Notes: a model not told the origin generated them from the sequence alone. Shown: positions 1 to 11,225, numbered from the stretch's first letter. The stretch: DNA of 64,000 nucleotides from an uncultured Gammaproteobacteria bacterium (GCA_902509905.1 CABWZI010000005.1:43385-107384); one strand, 5' to 3'. Made by a program: numbers and translations.

Positions 1-558
1 TCAAGGTCTGCGGACATACCCATTGAGAGCGAGTCAAGATTTGGATACTTAGAGATTAATTGTTTCATTTCAGCAAAACTATTTTGTGAATTTTCAGGTC
101 TTGGTATTGTCATAAAACCCCTCAAAGAAAGGTTAGGAAGGCTCTCTATTTCAGAGACAATCTCTCCAACATTCTCAATATCAACTCCTGACTTAGTCTC
201 CTCTCTATCCACGTTGACCTGAATCAAAATATTTAAAGACCCTAAAGCAGGATTTCGTTGATCACTCAGACGCGTTGCAACTTTTATTCTGTCTATGCTA
301 TGCACCCAATCAAAGTTGTCTGCTATTGCACTCGTTTTATTAGATTGGATAGGCCCTATAAAATGCCAGATCAATCCACTTCCTTTAAAAAAATTAATTT
401 TTTTAATAGATTCTTGAAGATAGTTCTCTCCAAAATGAACCTGTCCAGCATCTACAGCCTCTTGAATTTCTTTGGTTGACCTGGTTTTACTGACTGCAAT
501 TAGTTCAACCTTCTTTCTAGATTGAACTGAATCAATTCTCGTTTTGACCAGTTTTAAA

Positions 559-572
<14 letters not shown>
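1..572 (-). CDS. yggS: YggS-family PLP-binding protein (partial, C-terminus outside window)
   Basis: This is the YggS/PROSC family of pyridoxal-phosphate homeostasis proteins, single-domain TIM-barrel PLP carriers with no established catalytic activity. I translated the minus strand from the ATG at 572-570. The frame stays open to base 1 and gives about 190 residues. Visible family motifs are the PLP lysine in AVSKT near residue 29, HFGENY, WHFIGPIQSNK and the C-terminal SMGMSADL. The protein is normally about 220-230 residues, so roughly 35 lie beyond the window edge. The start overlaps the end of pyrK by 14 bases, so it is probably translated from the argB-pyrK transcript. Confidence 0.9.
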
Positions 573-2344
<1,772 letters not shown>

Positions 2345-2405
2345 TTAATGACAGGCTTTACCTATTTTTTTAATCGTTAATAGTTATTTTTAAGGGGTGA
2401 TTGCT

Positions 2406-3542
2406 TTATTCCAAGAATATTGCCTGTAGATCATTAAGAAAGCTTAAGCCTTTGCGGGTGGGCTTTATTTTATTAGTATGCACATCCAATAACCCCAGAC
2501 TTACGGCCTCTCTCATTTGTTCACTAAGCAATTTAACAGGTTGGCCTGTTCTTGACTCATAAAGCTCAGGATTAAAACCGCCAACTAGCCTTAAACTATT
2601 CAGCATGAATTCAAATGATAAGTTTTCCACGGGCTTGATACTTAGTGCTTGATTATTTTTATTAACTGACATCAAATAATCTTTCGGTGACTTCATTTTC
2701 AAAGTTCTGACTATTTCACTAGAAGTTATATTTGTAATCTTGCCATGAGCACCAGCACCAATTCCAATGTAATCACCAAACTCCCAATAATTCATATTAT
2801 GCTTTGATGGCAAGGCGCTATATGCTGAGATTTCATATTGATGAAACCCTTTTTGATTCAAAAGGTCTGCACCCCTTTCACCAATCCTCCAAATATCTTC
2901 ATCAGATGGCAGGATAGGGGGGAATTTCGAGAATAATGTGTTTGGCTCAAGGGTTAGCTGATAAAAGGAGATATGGCTAGGGTTTAGGGAAATTGCAGTC
3001 ATAACATCATTCATGCATTCATCAATACTTTGATCTTTTAGTCCATACATTAAATCAATATTAAAATTATCAAAGCCTACGTCTTGAGCCTTTAAAATTG
3101 CTTTTTGTGCCTCCTGGCCACTATGAATCCTTCCCAAAAAATCCAGCTTCTCATCATTAAAAGATTGAACTCCTATTGATAGTCGATTAATTCCAACATT
3201 CCTGTATTCAGAAAACTTATCAACTTCAAATGTTCCCGGATTGGCCTCTAGTGTAATCTCTATATTTGTTGAAAACTCTAATCTATCCTTTAAACCTGCA
3301 AATAAGCGAGTAATATCTTTAATGCTCATTAAGCTTGGCGTACCTCCGCCAATAAAAATAGAGTTAATTTTCCTCTGCTGCACATACTTCAAATCTCCAT
3401 CTAAATCCTTCAAAAGAGCGCTAATATATCCATCTTGAATCTCGCTATCATGAGAATTGAAGTCACAGTAAGGACATTTTTTTACGCACCATGGGTAGTG
3501 AATGTAGAGTGAGAGTGGAGGTAACTTAAGTAAATTATTCAA
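2406..3542 (-). CDS. hemW: Heme chaperone HemW (radical SAM, HemN-like)
   Basis: This 378-residue radical-SAM protein is related to oxygen-independent coproporphyrinogen oxidase but is now regarded as a heme-binding chaperone in this subfamily. The 4Fe-4S/SAM motif is C19-x3-C23-x2-C26 (PWCVKKCPYCDF), followed by FIGGGTPS, the SAM-binding glycine motif. NRLSIGVQSFND, LMYGLKDQ and a C-terminal HemN domain follow. The cysteine motif begins close to the N-terminus, as in HemW; HemN proteins are longer. The start overlaps rdgB by 8 bases, a conserved rdgB-hemW pairing in gammaproteobacteria. Confidence 0.92.
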   Translation of the reverse strand: MNNLLKLPPLSLYIHYPWCVKKCPYCDFNSHDSEIQDGYISALLKDLDGDLKYVQQRKINSIFIGGGTPSLMSIKDITRLFAGLKDRLEFSTNIEITLEANPGTFEVDKFSEYRNVGINRLSIGVQSFNDEKLDFLGRIHSGQEAQKAILKAQDVGFDNFNIDLMYGLKDQSIDECMNDVMTAISLNPSHISFYQLTLEPNTLFSKFPPILPSDEDIWRIGERGADLLNQKGFHQYEISAYSALPSKHNMNYWEFGDYIGIGAGAHGKITNITSSEIVRTLKMKSPKDYLMSVNKNNQALSIKPVENLSFEFMLNSLRLVGGFNPELYESRTGQPVKLLSEQMREAVSLGLLDVHTNKIKPTRKGLSFLNDLQAIFLE

Positions 3543-4122
3543 TGAGTGATAACTCTGCTAATAAATCTCTAAGCGCGAGCCCTCGATGCGATATTCTATT
3601 TTTAGTTTCTGGATTAAGCTGAGCAGAGCTACAATCATAATCCTTTAAATAAAAAATTGGGTCATAACCAAATCCATTTTTTCCAATAGGGGTTTTTAAA
3701 ATTTCACCATACCATCGCCTTTCTATAATGACCGGGTTAGAATCTTGGGCATCCCGAACGAAAACCATCGCACAACAAAAATTAGCCTTACGATTAGTGT
3801 GGCTCTCCATTGCTTTAAGAAGCTTGATTATATTTTCCTCATCAGATGCATTTTGTCCTGCATATCGTGCTGAGTAAATCCCTGGTTCGCCATCAAGCAC
3901 CTCTACCTCTAGGCCTGAGTCATCGGCTAGTGCAGGAAGTTGACTCTGAGATGCGGCATTTCTTGCTTTAATTAAAGCATTTTCGATAAACGAACTGCCA
4001 GTTTCTGGCACCTCAATTACCTTGAGCTCTTTTTGGGAGACCACGGTGTAATGACCGACTAACATTGCATTTAGTTCTCTTACCTTTCCAAGATTTCCGG
4101 TTGCAAGGATTATTTTTTTCAT
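3535..4122 (-). CDS. rdgB: RdgB/HAM1 family non-canonical purine NTP pyrophosphatase
   Basis: This Ham1/RdgB enzyme hydrolyses dITP, dXTP and ITP to the monophosphates, keeping deaminated purines out of nucleic acid. Motifs are ATGNLGKVRE at the N-terminus, DDSGLEVEVLDGEPGIYSARYAG in the middle (active-site acidic residues) and GKNGFGYDPIF plus the C-terminal SHRGLAL. The open frame extends 14 codons further upstream, but that would run into rpiA. The ATG at 4122 gives the standard MKKIILATGN start and a typical length of 195 residues. No clear Shine-Dalgarno sequence precedes it. Confidence 0.93.
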   Translation of the reverse strand: MKKIILATGNLGKVRELNAMLVGHYTVVSQKELKVIEVPETGSSFIENALIKARNAASQSQLPALADDSGLEVEVLDGEPGIYSARYAGQNASDEENIIKLLKAMESHTNRKANFCCAMVFVRDAQDSNPVIIERRWYGEILKTPIGKNGFGYDPIFYLKDYDCSSAQLNPETKNRISHRGLALRDLLAELSLIE

Positions 4123-4155
4123 CGTGTATAATTTTGCATTAAAGATGGAGGCAAC
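4123..4155 (+). promoter_or_regulatory. Short divergent rdgB/rpiA intergenic region with -10-like box
   Basis: Only 33 bases separate the two start codons. On the plus strand a perfect TATAAT lies at 4127-4132 and a strong ribosome-binding site (GGAGG) lies just before the rpiA ATG. The best -35 candidate, TTGCAA at 4101-4106, falls inside the first codons of rdgB and is 20 bases from the -10 box, longer than ideal. The promoter is inferred. Confidence 0.35.
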
Positions 4156-4821
4156 ATGACCCAAGATGAATTAAAAAGCGAGGTGGCTAAAGCAGCACTT
4201 AAATACGTTACTCCTGGGACTATTATAGGTGTTGGGACAGGTTCTACAGCAAATTTTTTTATCGATCATTTAGCCGGCATGAAAGACTCTATCAAGGGCG
4301 CAGTTGCAAGCTCTATTGATACTGCAAATAGACTTAAAAGACATGGCATCCCAGTTATCAATCTTAATGATGTTGATGAAATTTCTGTTTATATTGATGG
4401 TGCTGATGAGTCAGACCATAAACTCAATCTTATCAAGGGTGGAGGGGGAGCATTAACTCGAGAAAAAATTGTTGCTGCAGTCTCCCATCAATTCGTATGT
4501 ATTGCAGATGAGTCTAAGCTTGTAGACTCATTAGGTAAGTTTCCTTTACCCGTTGAAGTAATTCCAATGTCCGCCAACTATGTAAAACGTCAAATTATTG
4601 ACTCAATTGGGGGAAATCCAATTTTAAGGGAGGAATTAACCACTGATAATGGAAACCTGATACTTGATATTCATGAGCTTGAAATTGATGATCCGCAAAA
4701 TCTTGAGAATTGTCTTAACAATATTGTTGGAGTAGTCACAAATGGGCTATTCGCAAATCGTGGAGCAGATATTCTTCTTTTAGGTTCGCAAAATGGTGTT
4801 ATTATTAAGCACGCTAAATAA
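4156..4821 (+). CDS. rpiA: Ribose-5-phosphate isomerase A
   Basis: RpiA interconverts ribose 5-phosphate and ribulose 5-phosphate in the pentose phosphate pathway and, where present, the Calvin cycle. The 221-residue length is standard. Motifs are [12 protein letters not shown] (phosphate loop, about residues 22-33), IDGADESD (about 82-89) and [12 protein letters not shown] (about 95-106), which hold the catalytic acid, base and lysine. The start follows a good GGAGG site. It is divergent from rdgB and is followed by a 105-base gap in which I see nothing distinct. Confidence 0.95.
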   Translation: MTQDELKSEVAKAALKYVTPGTIIGVGTGSTANFFIDHLAGMKDSIKGAVASSIDTANRLKRHGIPVINLNDVDEISVYIDGADESDHKLNLIKGGGGALTREKIVAAVSHQFVCIADESKLVDSLGKFPLPVEVIPMSANYVKRQIIDSIGGNPILREELTTDNGNLILDIHELEIDDPQNLENCLNNIVGVVTNGLFANRGADILLLGSQNGVIIKHAK

Positions 4822-4926
4822 TTTTTTAGCTTGTTGAAACATAGGTCGGTCACTAGCCCTATTCAAAAAAGGCCAATAAGAAAGATATTTCTGAATTGGT
4901 TTTATTAATCGAATAGGTTATGGAAA

Positions 4927-5343
4927 ATGAAAAAACTCATCAAGTTACTTGCTAAAGTTTTAATCGCATTTCTTGGAGTATGGTGCGTTTGTGCTTCACT
5001 TGCAGCGCTATATGGTGTTTCTCTCTATTTTCCTTTCTATATAACTGATGGTGTGGAGATTCCATATCATCGATTGCTAGCTTTAAGAGTGACTATCCTA
5101 CTCACTTTTGCCTATTACTCACTAAAGTATTTAATTTCTGAATCAAGGCAGTTATATCCTATTCAGTTTCTAGATACAATCTTAAAAATTTACTTTTGCT
5201 CTGCTTTAGTCATTGGAATAAGGTTAGAAGTTGCAGCCAGTGAATTTATGGTGTTGATTTTATTTTTGCTCATGGCAATTGTCACCCATGTTGTCTCAAG
5301 ACCTAAATTAAGAAGGTTTTATTACTCCAAGTTCTCTGATTAA
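4927..5343 (+). CDS. Small integral membrane protein of unknown function
   Basis: I do not recognise this 138-residue protein. It is strongly hydrophobic, with about four predicted membrane segments (around residues 8-37, 50-66, 85-100 and 103-124), a basic N-terminus (MKKLIKLLAK) and a basic C-terminal tail. No metal or redox motif is apparent. It sits on the same strand before the YeeE/YedE-TusA-DsrE2 set with a 63-base gap, so co-transcription is possible but not shown. Continuous hydrophobic patterning and similar base composition to its neighbours argue that it is a real gene. Confidence 0.6.
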   Translation: MKKLIKLLAKVLIAFLGVWCVCASLAALYGVSLYFPFYITDGVEIPYHRLLALRVTILLTFAYYSLKYLISESRQLYPIQFLDTILKIYFCSALVIGIRLEVAASEFMVLILFLLMAIVTHVVSRPKLRRFYYSKFSD

Positions 5344-5406
5344 CAACGCACCTACAAAACTCAGAATTCTGTTATTATTTATCTTCAATACACTTAATTA
5401 TTAGGA

Positions 5407-5838
5407 ATGCATAACTTTACACCTGTCAGCGCACTCATTGGAGGAGTCATAATTGGGCTCTCGGTCGTATTGTATTTCTACTCAACTGGCAGGTTGGCAG
5501 GGGTAAGTGGTATATTTGAGAATACTGTTACCAAGTCCTCGAAAAGAGTCTCAAATCTCCTATTCTTAATTGGCTTGGTGGTTGGACCAGTGGCTATCTA
5601 CTATCTAATTTTGCCAAATAAACCGATCGCATTTGAAATAACTAATTCATACCTGCTTATCATTTCTGGCGGCTTTTTGGTTGGTTTTGGAACTAGGCTT
5701 GGAGGTGGATGCACTTCTGGCCATGGGATATGCGGTATTGGCAGACTGTCCGTAAACTCAATGATTGCTACTGCAATCTTTGTCCTCACTGGAATGATCA
5801 CGGTATTCATTCTTCAACAACTGGGGATATACTTATGA
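5407..5838 (+). CDS. YeeE/YedE family transport protein, first half-size unit
   Basis: This 143-residue membrane protein belongs to the YeeE/YedE (sulf_transp) family, implicated in uptake of thiosulfate or other sulfur species. The diagnostic stretch is GTRLGGGCTSGHGICG at about residues 95-110, with conserved cysteines C102 and C109. About four membrane segments are visible. The stop overlaps the start of the next gene in ATGA, so the two half-size units are probably translationally coupled and form one transporter. The following tusA-dsrE2 pair suggests that incoming sulfur is handed to a carrier protein. Confidence 0.85.
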   Translation: MHNFTPVSALIGGVIIGLSVVLYFYSTGRLAGVSGIFENTVTKSSKRVSNLLFLIGLVVGPVAIYYLILPNKPIAFEITNSYLLIISGGFLVGFGTRLGGGCTSGHGICGIGRLSVNSMIATAIFVLTGMITVFILQQLGIYL

Positions 5839-6245
5839 ATGATAAATTTATCTCCCTGATCTCTGGCGTTATTTTTGGAATTGGATTAGTAATCTCTGGA
5901 ATGACAAATCCTGAGAAAGTGATTGGCTTTCTAAGTATTACTCATAATTGGGATGCCTCGTTGATATTTGTTATGGGTGGAGGAGTACTAACTGCTGGAC
6001 CTTTCTTTTTTCTATTAAAAAACAAAGAGACTTCAGCTCTAGGCAATCAAATTGACTTACCTAAAAAACAGAAACTTGATAGCAAGATAGTTATAGGAGC
6101 TTCACTTTTTGGAGTAGGCTGGGGGCTTGTTGGACTCTGTCCGGGGCCCGCCATTGCAGCGCTTGCAACTCTTGATCCAATTGCATTTGTTTTCTTGATT
6201 TCAATGGCTGCTGGAGTCATAGCCAAAAAAAATATAGTTAAATAA
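5835..6245 (+). CDS. YeeE/YedE family transport protein, second half-size unit
   Basis: This is the second half-size YeeE/YedE protein (136 residues). The start chosen is the ATG at 5835, overlapping the upstream stop by four bases; a longer frame begins at 5709 but would lie inside the preceding gene. The family motif GWGLVGLCPGPAIAAL (about residues 96-111) carries C102. The N-terminal segment ISGVIFGIGLVISGMTNP is also typical. Together with the preceding gene it matches the two-gene arrangement of the family; in full-length YeeE proteins both halves are fused. The substrate (thiosulfate, sulfide or similar) is inferred. Confidence 0.85.
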   Translation: MNDKFISLISGVIFGIGLVISGMTNPEKVIGFLSITHNWDASLIFVMGGGVLTAGPFFFLLKNKETSALGNQIDLPKKQKLDSKIVIGASLFGVGWGLVGLCPGPAIAALATLDPIAFVFLISMAAGVIAKKNIVK

Positions 6246-6291
6246 ACTTTTTTCCTACTAAAATATTTCTTCTCGAATATAAGATAAGCAT

Positions 6292-6516
6292 ATGACGAAT
6301 CAAACTTTAGATATGTGTGGTTATGCATGTCCAATGCCCATTTTAAAAACAAAGCAAGCACTTGCATCAATGTCTTCAAGAGAAGTCATCGAAGTCATTT
6401 GCACGGACCAGGGATCAAAAAAAGATTTTGTGGCTTTCTGTAATCAACTTGGTCACAAACTAATATCTCAAAGAGATGAAGGCAACAAAATCATCTTCCA
6501 AATAGAAAAAAACTAG
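6292..6516 (+). CDS. tusA: TusA-family sulfurtransferase
   Basis: This 74-residue TusA/SirA-like sulfur carrier contains the invariant CPxP motif (C13-P-M-P16), whose cysteine carries persulfide sulfur; C9 lies four residues upstream. TusA proteins act in tRNA thiolation, or in sulfur oxidizers bring sulfane sulfur to Dsr or Hdr-like enzymes. Its position between YeeE/YedE transporters and a DsrE2-like protein argues for transport-linked sulfur trafficking here. The gap to the next gene is 8 bases. Confidence 0.9.
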   Translation: MTNQTLDMCGYACPMPILKTKQALASMSSREVIEVICTDQGSKKDFVAFCNQLGHKLISQRDEGNKIIFQIEKN

Positions 6517-6524
6517 TCTAAATT

Positions 6525-7040
6525 ATGTCTGATCTAAATGAAATGACGTTAATTGCGTCAAAAGGGACTCTTGACTGGGCCTATCCCCCTTTTATTTTGG
6601 CTTCAACTGGAATTGCTATGAGCAAAGAAGTAACCGTATTTTGTACTTTCTATGGCCTAAACCTTTTGCTTAAAGACTTATCACACTTAAGAATTTCCCC
6701 ACAGGGAAATCCTGATATGCCAATGAAAATGCCTTTTGGGCCAAAATGGTTTCAAGCGATTGATTTTGGACCTAAAATTCCTAACTTATTTTGGAATATT
6801 CCTGGATTAGAGTTTTTCGCTACACAGATGATGAAGAAAACCTTTAAAAATAATGGCATGGCCACTATTGAGGAGCTCCGAGAAATTTGCATTGATATGG
6901 GGGTAAAGTTTATTGCCTGCGAAATGACAATGGGAATGTTTGGTTTTTCTCGAGAGGATTTTATTGAAGGTATTGAGTTTGCTGGAGCTGCTACCTATCT
7001 GGATGTCGCTCACAAATCTAACCAAGATTTATTTATTTAG
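6525..7040 (+). CDS. DsrE/DsrF/DsrH-like family protein (DsrE2-type)
   Basis: This 171-residue protein matches the DsrE2-like peroxiredoxin/sulfurtransferase family. Visible features are KGTLDWAYPPFILASTGIA near the N-terminus (nucleotide-fold first strand and helix), a central PKWFQAIDFGPKIPN stretch, and the conserved cysteine C132 in IACEMTMGMFG, followed by GAATYLD. Proteins of this type accept or donate sulfane sulfur with TusA and are often adjacent to tusA in sulfur oxidizers. The stop abuts the oppositely oriented next gene by one base, leaving no room for a separate terminator. Confidence 0.85.
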   Translation: MSDLNEMTLIASKGTLDWAYPPFILASTGIAMSKEVTVFCTFYGLNLLLKDLSHLRISPQGNPDMPMKMPFGPKWFQAIDFGPKIPNLFWNIPGLEFFATQMMKKTFKNNGMATIEELREICIDMGVKFIACEMTMGMFGFSREDFIEGIEFAGAATYLDVAHKSNQDLFI

Positions 7041-7041
7041 T

Positions 7042-7698
7042 CTATCGCCAGTCAAGATTTGTCCACCCATTTTCATTAGCCGCTGCCGTGAGTATTGGGT
7101 CACCATTAATGGCTACAGGGTTATCCACAAGCTCAAGAAGCGGAAGGTCATTGTGGGAGTCTGAATAAAAATAAGATCCAATCAAGTTTTCATTGTTCGT
7201 TTCAAGCCAAGGCATTAAATTATCAATTTTTCCAGACTGAAAACACGGAATACCTGAGACTTTACCAGTAAACCTTCCTGATACAAACTCTGGTTCAGTT
7301 GCTAGCAAATGCTCAATACCATACATTTCAACAATCGGTTTAGTAACAAAGGTGTTGGATGCAGTGATGACAAGAACTGAATCCCCATTCTTTTTGTGAT
7401 TGTCAATGCAATTTTGAGCTTTTTCAAGAATTATTGGCCTAATTTTTGTCTCCATAAAGTCTTTGCGAAGCTGATTGAGCTTATCAAAAGAATGCTCTGA
7501 TAGAACTTTAAAACTAAACTCTGCCCAGGCATAAATATCGAGCTCACCAATTTCATACTGATGATAAAAATAATCATTCATCTTTTGGAACGATTCTCGA
7601 TCAGTAATAATTCCTTCATCACACAAGAATTCCCCCCAAAGATAATCGCTATCGCCACCAATAAGAGTATTATCTAAATCAAAAATTGCTAAAGGCAT
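7042..7698 (-). CDS. HAD-superfamily IB hydrolase (phosphoserine-phosphatase-like)
   Basis: This 218-residue HAD phosphatase has the nucleophile motif IFDLDNTL near the N-terminus (D7 and D9), motif II ITAS near the middle and motif IV YSDSHNDLPLL toward the end. Alpha-helical cap sequence between residues 15 and 80 places it in subfamily IB with SerB and related phosphatases. The exact substrate cannot be read from sequence; phosphoserine or a phospho-alcohol is possible. It overlaps the upstream LOG gene by 10 bases and is last in the minus-strand block. Confidence 0.85.
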   Translation of the reverse strand: MPLAIFDLDNTLIGGDSDYLWGEFLCDEGIITDRESFQKMNDYFYHQYEIGELDIYAWAEFSFKVLSEHSFDKLNQLRKDFMETKIRPIILEKAQNCIDNHKKNGDSVLVITASNTFVTKPIVEMYGIEHLLATEPEFVSGRFTGKVSGIPCFQSGKIDNLMPWLETNNENLIGSYFYSDSHNDLPLLELVDNPVAINGDPILTAAANENGWTNLDWR

Positions 7699-8291
7699 AC
7701 TTCTGTCTCCACGATGTTCATAATCTCTTCAACTGAATCAACAACTCTGATTAACTCAAAATGTTCCTGATTGACATAGGATTTATCGACTGTTTGCTGT
7801 ATCCATGATAGAAGAGAGTTCCAAAATTTTGAGTCATACAAAACGATTGGCATTTTCTTCATTTTCCTAGTTTGCATTAAAGTTAAAACCTCCATCAACT
7901 CATCAGCAGTTCCATAACCACCGGGAAAATAGATACAAGCACTTGAGTACTTAACGAGCATCACTTTTCTTGAAAAGAAATAGTTAAAGGTAATATTTTC
8001 ATCCAAATAAGGATTGCTAGACTGTTCCTGTGGTAATAAGATATTAAGACCAATACTTTTGGATTTGCCCTCATAGGCTCCTTTATTAGCCGCACTCATA
8101 ATACCCGGTCCGCCACCTGTAAATACATTGTAACCTGCATTAGATAGGTCTTTACCCAATTCATACGCCTTGACATACAAAGGGTCTGAAGACTCAATTC
8201 TTGCAGAACCAAAAACAGTGACATTATTTTCAAAGCTCTGAAGTTTTTCTTTTGCTGATAATAACTCAGCACCGACAGTAACTAGGCTCAT
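7689..8291 (-). CDS. LOG-family nucleoside monophosphate phosphoribohydrolase
   Basis: This 200-residue Rossmann-fold protein carries the lysine-decarboxylase-like/LOG motifs: [14 protein letters not shown] (about residues 59-72) and the catalytic [18 protein letters not shown] (about 123-140). LOG proteins cleave the N-glycosidic bond of nucleoside 5'-monophosphates, releasing ribose 5-phosphate. They are often mislabelled as lysine decarboxylases. The start overlaps the hemL stop by four bases (ATGA arrangement). Confidence 0.85.
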   Translation of the reverse strand: MSLVTVGAELLSAKEKLQSFENNVTVFGSARIESSDPLYVKAYELGKDLSNAGYNVFTGGGPGIMSAANKGAYEGKSKSIGLNILLPQEQSSNPYLDENITFNYFFSRKVMLVKYSSACIYFPGGYGTADELMEVLTLMQTRKMKKMPIVLYDSKFWNSLLSWIQQTVDKSYVNQEHFELIRVVDSVEEIMNIVETEVCL

Positions 8292-9571
8292 AGCGACGAA
8301 AAAACAGCAGAAGCTGCTTCGATTGTTCTGTTAATATCCTCTTCTGTATGAGCAATTGATAGAAATCCAGCCTCATAAGCAGAGGGTGCAAGATAGACCC
8401 CTTTATTTAGCATAGCATTATAAAAGTTTTTAAAAAGCTCTATATCGCAACTAGATGCCTGCTTAAAATTAGTAACTTTATCTTCGGCACTAAAAAACAG
8501 ACCAAACATTCCCCCTACATAGTTACTTGTCATTGGAATGCCATGAGATTTTGCTTCAGAGACCACCCCATCAACAAGCTGAGACGCTCGTTCACCAAGG
8601 TTTTGATAAAAGGACTTGTCAGACTCTAGGGCACTGAGCATAGCTATTCCAGAAGCCATTGATAAAGGATTACCTGAAAGTGTTCCTGCCTGATAAACCG
8701 GTCCAAGAGGGGCAATTTGATTCATAATTTCTCTTTTTCCACCAAATGCTGCCACCGGCAGTCCGCCACCAATTACTTTACCCAGAGCTGTAAGGTCAGG
8801 CTTCACTTGATAAACCTCTTGAGCACCCCCTAAGGCAACTCTGAAACCTGTCATTACTTCATCAAAAATAAGCACCGTGCCATACTTATCACAAATCTTT
8901 CTTAGGCCCTCTAGAAAACCATCTTTGGGCGGTATGCAATTCATATTGCCAGCTATTGGTTCAACAATAATACAGCCAATTTCTTCTCCCATTTTAGAAA
9001 ACAATTCCTCAACAAGCTCCAAATTATTAAACTCGAGTGTCAAAGTATGCTTGGCGAGATCCTCTGGCACTCCGGGAGATGTAGGGACACCTAATGTAAG
9101 GGCTCCAGATCCAGCCTTAACCAGTAAAGAGTCAGAATGCCCATGATAACAGCCCTCAAATTTTAAAATTTTGTCACGATTCGTGAAACCTCTTGCCAAT
9201 CTAATCGCACTCATGGTTGCCTCTGTACCTGAACTTACCATTCGAACAAGTTCAATGGAAGGCATTATTTGACAAACTTTTTTTGCCAATGATGTCTCTA
9301 TTGCAGTTGGCGCACCAAATCCCAACCCCTTATCTAGAACAGACTTTACAGCATCAATTATGACAGGATTTGAGTGACCTAAGATCATTGGGCCCCATGA
9401 GCCGACATAATCAATATAGGAGTTTCCATCTACATCAAAAAGATAAGCACCCTCTCCTCTATCAAAAAACACAGGGTCGCCACCAACGCCATTAAATGCT
9501 CTGACAGGGGAGTTGACACCTCCAGGAATATACTCTTTTGCCTCTCTAAATAAAATTGAAGATTGTTTCAT
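8288..9571 (-). CDS. hemL: Glutamate-1-semialdehyde 2,1-aminomutase
   Basis: HemL makes 5-aminolevulinate from glutamate-1-semialdehyde in the C5 heme pathway, using PLP or PMP. I chose the ATG at 9571, which gives 427 residues and the standard N-terminus ([22 protein letters not shown]); a frame extension of 20 codons upstream lies in holB. The PLP lysine is K265 in [26 protein letters not shown] (about 113-127) and FDEVMTGFR (about 236-244) are further signatures. The start overlaps the holB stop (TAATG). Confidence 0.95.
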   Translation of the reverse strand: MKQSSILFREAKEYIPGGVNSPVRAFNGVGGDPVFFDRGEGAYLFDVDGNSYIDYVGSWGPMILGHSNPVIIDAVKSVLDKGLGFGAPTAIETSLAKKVCQIMPSIELVRMVSSGTEATMSAIRLARGFTNRDKILKFEGCYHGHSDSLLVKAGSGALTLGVPTSPGVPEDLAKHTLTLEFNNLELVEELFSKMGEEIGCIIVEPIAGNMNCIPPKDGFLEGLRKICDKYGTVLIFDEVMTGFRVALGGAQEVYQVKPDLTALGKVIGGGLPVAAFGGKREIMNQIAPLGPVYQAGTLSGNPLSMASGIAMLSALESDKSFYQNLGERASQLVDGVVSEAKSHGIPMTSNYVGGMFGLFFSAEDKVTNFKQASSCDIELFKNFYNAMLNKGVYLAPSAYEAGFLSIAHTEEDINRTIEAASAVFSSL

Positions 9572-10611
9572 TAATGCTCCTGAAAATTGGTTACAGCTGG
9601 ATATTTTTTTAAATTTGTAATATGAGACCATACCACCAAGATATTATCCAATAATAATTTCATATTTACAGTGGTTTGTGACAGCGAAATTGCTTGATTG
9701 GTATCATCTAATAGTTTATATAAATGATTGAACGAGGCTTTTTCAACAACCTTATTCAACTCAAGATTTGCACCATCATGATTTAATATTTTAATTTTAA
9801 TGCCTTCATTAATGAGGTGTTGCAGACATTTCAATACATCAAGTTCATTATCAGAAAAAATTTCTGCATCTGTAATTTTAGTTGGGCTCAATGCAATTTC
9901 TAACAGCAAGTTTTGCCAGCTCTGATATTTAAAATAATAATCCCCTTTTAAATCATCGATTGCCCTTTGAGGAACGCCGTATGCACTTTCTAATAATTGC
10001 ATAGGATCAAAGTCTGATCGAGTATCGTCATTAATTTGACTCGCAACCCACTTTGCAGTGCTCTCATCATAGGATGGGTTTATATGAATAGTTTGACATC
10101 TAGACAAAATAGTCATCGGAAGTCTATCAGTATTATGAGCAAGTAAAATAATGAGCGTGTTTTGTCTAGGCTCTTCGAGTGTTTTGAGAAGGCTATTGGC
10201 TGCATTATTATTCATCTGATCAGCATAAAAAACTACTCCGATTTGAAGAGTTTCGGCTGTTTTTCCTAATGACTCGCAAAATGCTCTAATTTGATCAACT
10301 CTAATATCCTTTGACATTGAGCCGGCATCATTTAGTTCTGTTCTGCAATAAATTAAATTTGGATAATGAGAACGACGAATTAAGACACTGTGGCCCAATT
10401 CAGATTTAGGATCATCATTATCTAGTGCTTTACAAAGTTCACAATGATCGCAAGAGGAATTTGGGCAAAGGAGCTTTTTGATTAAAGCTTGAGTAAAATC
10501 AAACTTACCAATTTTATCTACTCCAGTTATGAGCAGAGCATGAGGTAAATGATTTTGCTCAATCATCTTATCCAGCTTTTCACTCGCTTTTTTATGCCAT
10601 GGAAAGGTCAT
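9571..10611 (-). CDS. holB: DNA polymerase III delta-prime subunit
   Basis: This 346-residue AAA+ clamp-loader subunit loads the beta clamp during replication. Signatures are [18 protein letters not shown] (a degenerate P-loop, normal for delta-prime), four cysteines of the zinc module ([12 protein letters not shown], about residues 49-60), [14 protein letters not shown] and the SRC motif in ILSRCQTI. It sits in the pabC-mltG-tmk-holB order usual in gammaproteobacteria and overlaps tmk by four bases. Confidence 0.92.
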   Translation of the reverse strand: MTFPWHKKASEKLDKMIEQNHLPHALLITGVDKIGKFDFTQALIKKLLCPNSSCDHCELCKALDNDDPKSELGHSVLIRRSHYPNLIYCRTELNDAGSMSKDIRVDQIRAFCESLGKTAETLQIGVVFYADQMNNNAANSLLKTLEEPRQNTLIILLAHNTDRLPMTILSRCQTIHINPSYDESTAKWVASQINDDTRSDFDPMQLLESAYGVPQRAIDDLKGDYYFKYQSWQNLLLEIALSPTKITDAEIFSDNELDVLKCLQHLINEGIKIKILNHDGANLELNKVVEKASFNHLYKLLDDTNQAISLSQTTVNMKLLLDNILVVWSHITNLKKYPAVTNFQEH

Positions 10612-11225
10612 AATGAGTCTAGTAATGCCCTAATTTTAGATTGAATATCATTTACTGATCCACTTGCATCTATCAACTTGATTCGCTCTGGGAAGGACTC
10701 TGATCTACTTATAAAAACAGATCTTACTCGCTCGAAAAAAGCCCGTTCTTCTAATTCAATTCTGTCTTTTGCAGCTCTAGCCTCTATTCTTTGCATGCCA
10801 ATCTCAACACTCACATCTAATAAAAGAGTTAAGTCTGGTTTAAAGTCACCTAAAACCCAATCTGCTAGCTCAGAAATACGATTTAAATCGAGCATTCTAC
10901 CGCCGCCTTGATAGGCAAAGGAAGCATCAGTAAAGCGATCACTAACAACCCAATACCCCTCATTCAAAGCAGGAATAATTTTATTTTGAATCAATTCATT
11001 TCTTGAGCTAAACATTAACATTAGCTCTGTGTCACTATGCATCTCTTGATTATCTACGTCGAGCAAAACAGAACGTATTTTCTCACCAACTTCTGTGCCA
11101 CCAGGTTCACGAGTTCTAACAACTTCTATACCTTTTTCATGTAAATAGCTACAAATAAAGTCAATTTGGGTACTTTTACCTGCACCTTCAACACCATCAA
11201 CAGTAATAAATTTCCCTTTTCTCAT
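10608..11225 (-). CDS. tmk: Thymidylate kinase
   Basis: Tmk phosphorylates dTMP to dTDP. The 205-residue protein shows the P-loop VEGAGKSTQ (about residues 10-18), TREPGGTEVGEKIR (about 38-51), the DR(F/Y) motif in SDRFTDASFAYQGGGR and the lid region RIEARAAKDRIE. The position between holB and mltG is conserved across the group. The next gene upstream ends 16 bases away. Confidence 0.95.
   Translation of the reverse strand: MRKGKFITVDGVEGAGKSTQIDFICSYLHEKGIEVVRTREPGGTEVGEKIRSVLLDVDNQEMHSDTELMLMFSSRNELIQNKIIPALNEGYWVVSDRFTDASFAYQGGGRMLDLNRISELADWVLGDFKPDLTLLLDVSVEIGMQRIEARAAKDRIELEERAFFERVRSVFISRSESFPERIKLIDASGSVNDIQSKIRALLDSL

Noticed and set aside
258..479. Plus-strand frame of 73 residues near the window start
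   Set aside because: It lies antisense within the yggS coding region, which I translated in full.
4841..4863. Small hairpin (ATAGG/CCTAT) after rpiA
   Set aside because: The stem is short and not followed by a T-tract, so I do not call a terminator.
5709..5834. N-terminal extension of the second YeeE/YedE protein
   Set aside because: The extension reads through the first unit in another frame and contains no membrane or family motif; the ATGA overlap at 5835 is the natural start.
6047..6379. 110-residue minus-strand frame across the second YeeE unit and tusA
   Set aside because: It covers two well-supported genes on the other strand and shows no motif or ribosome-binding site.
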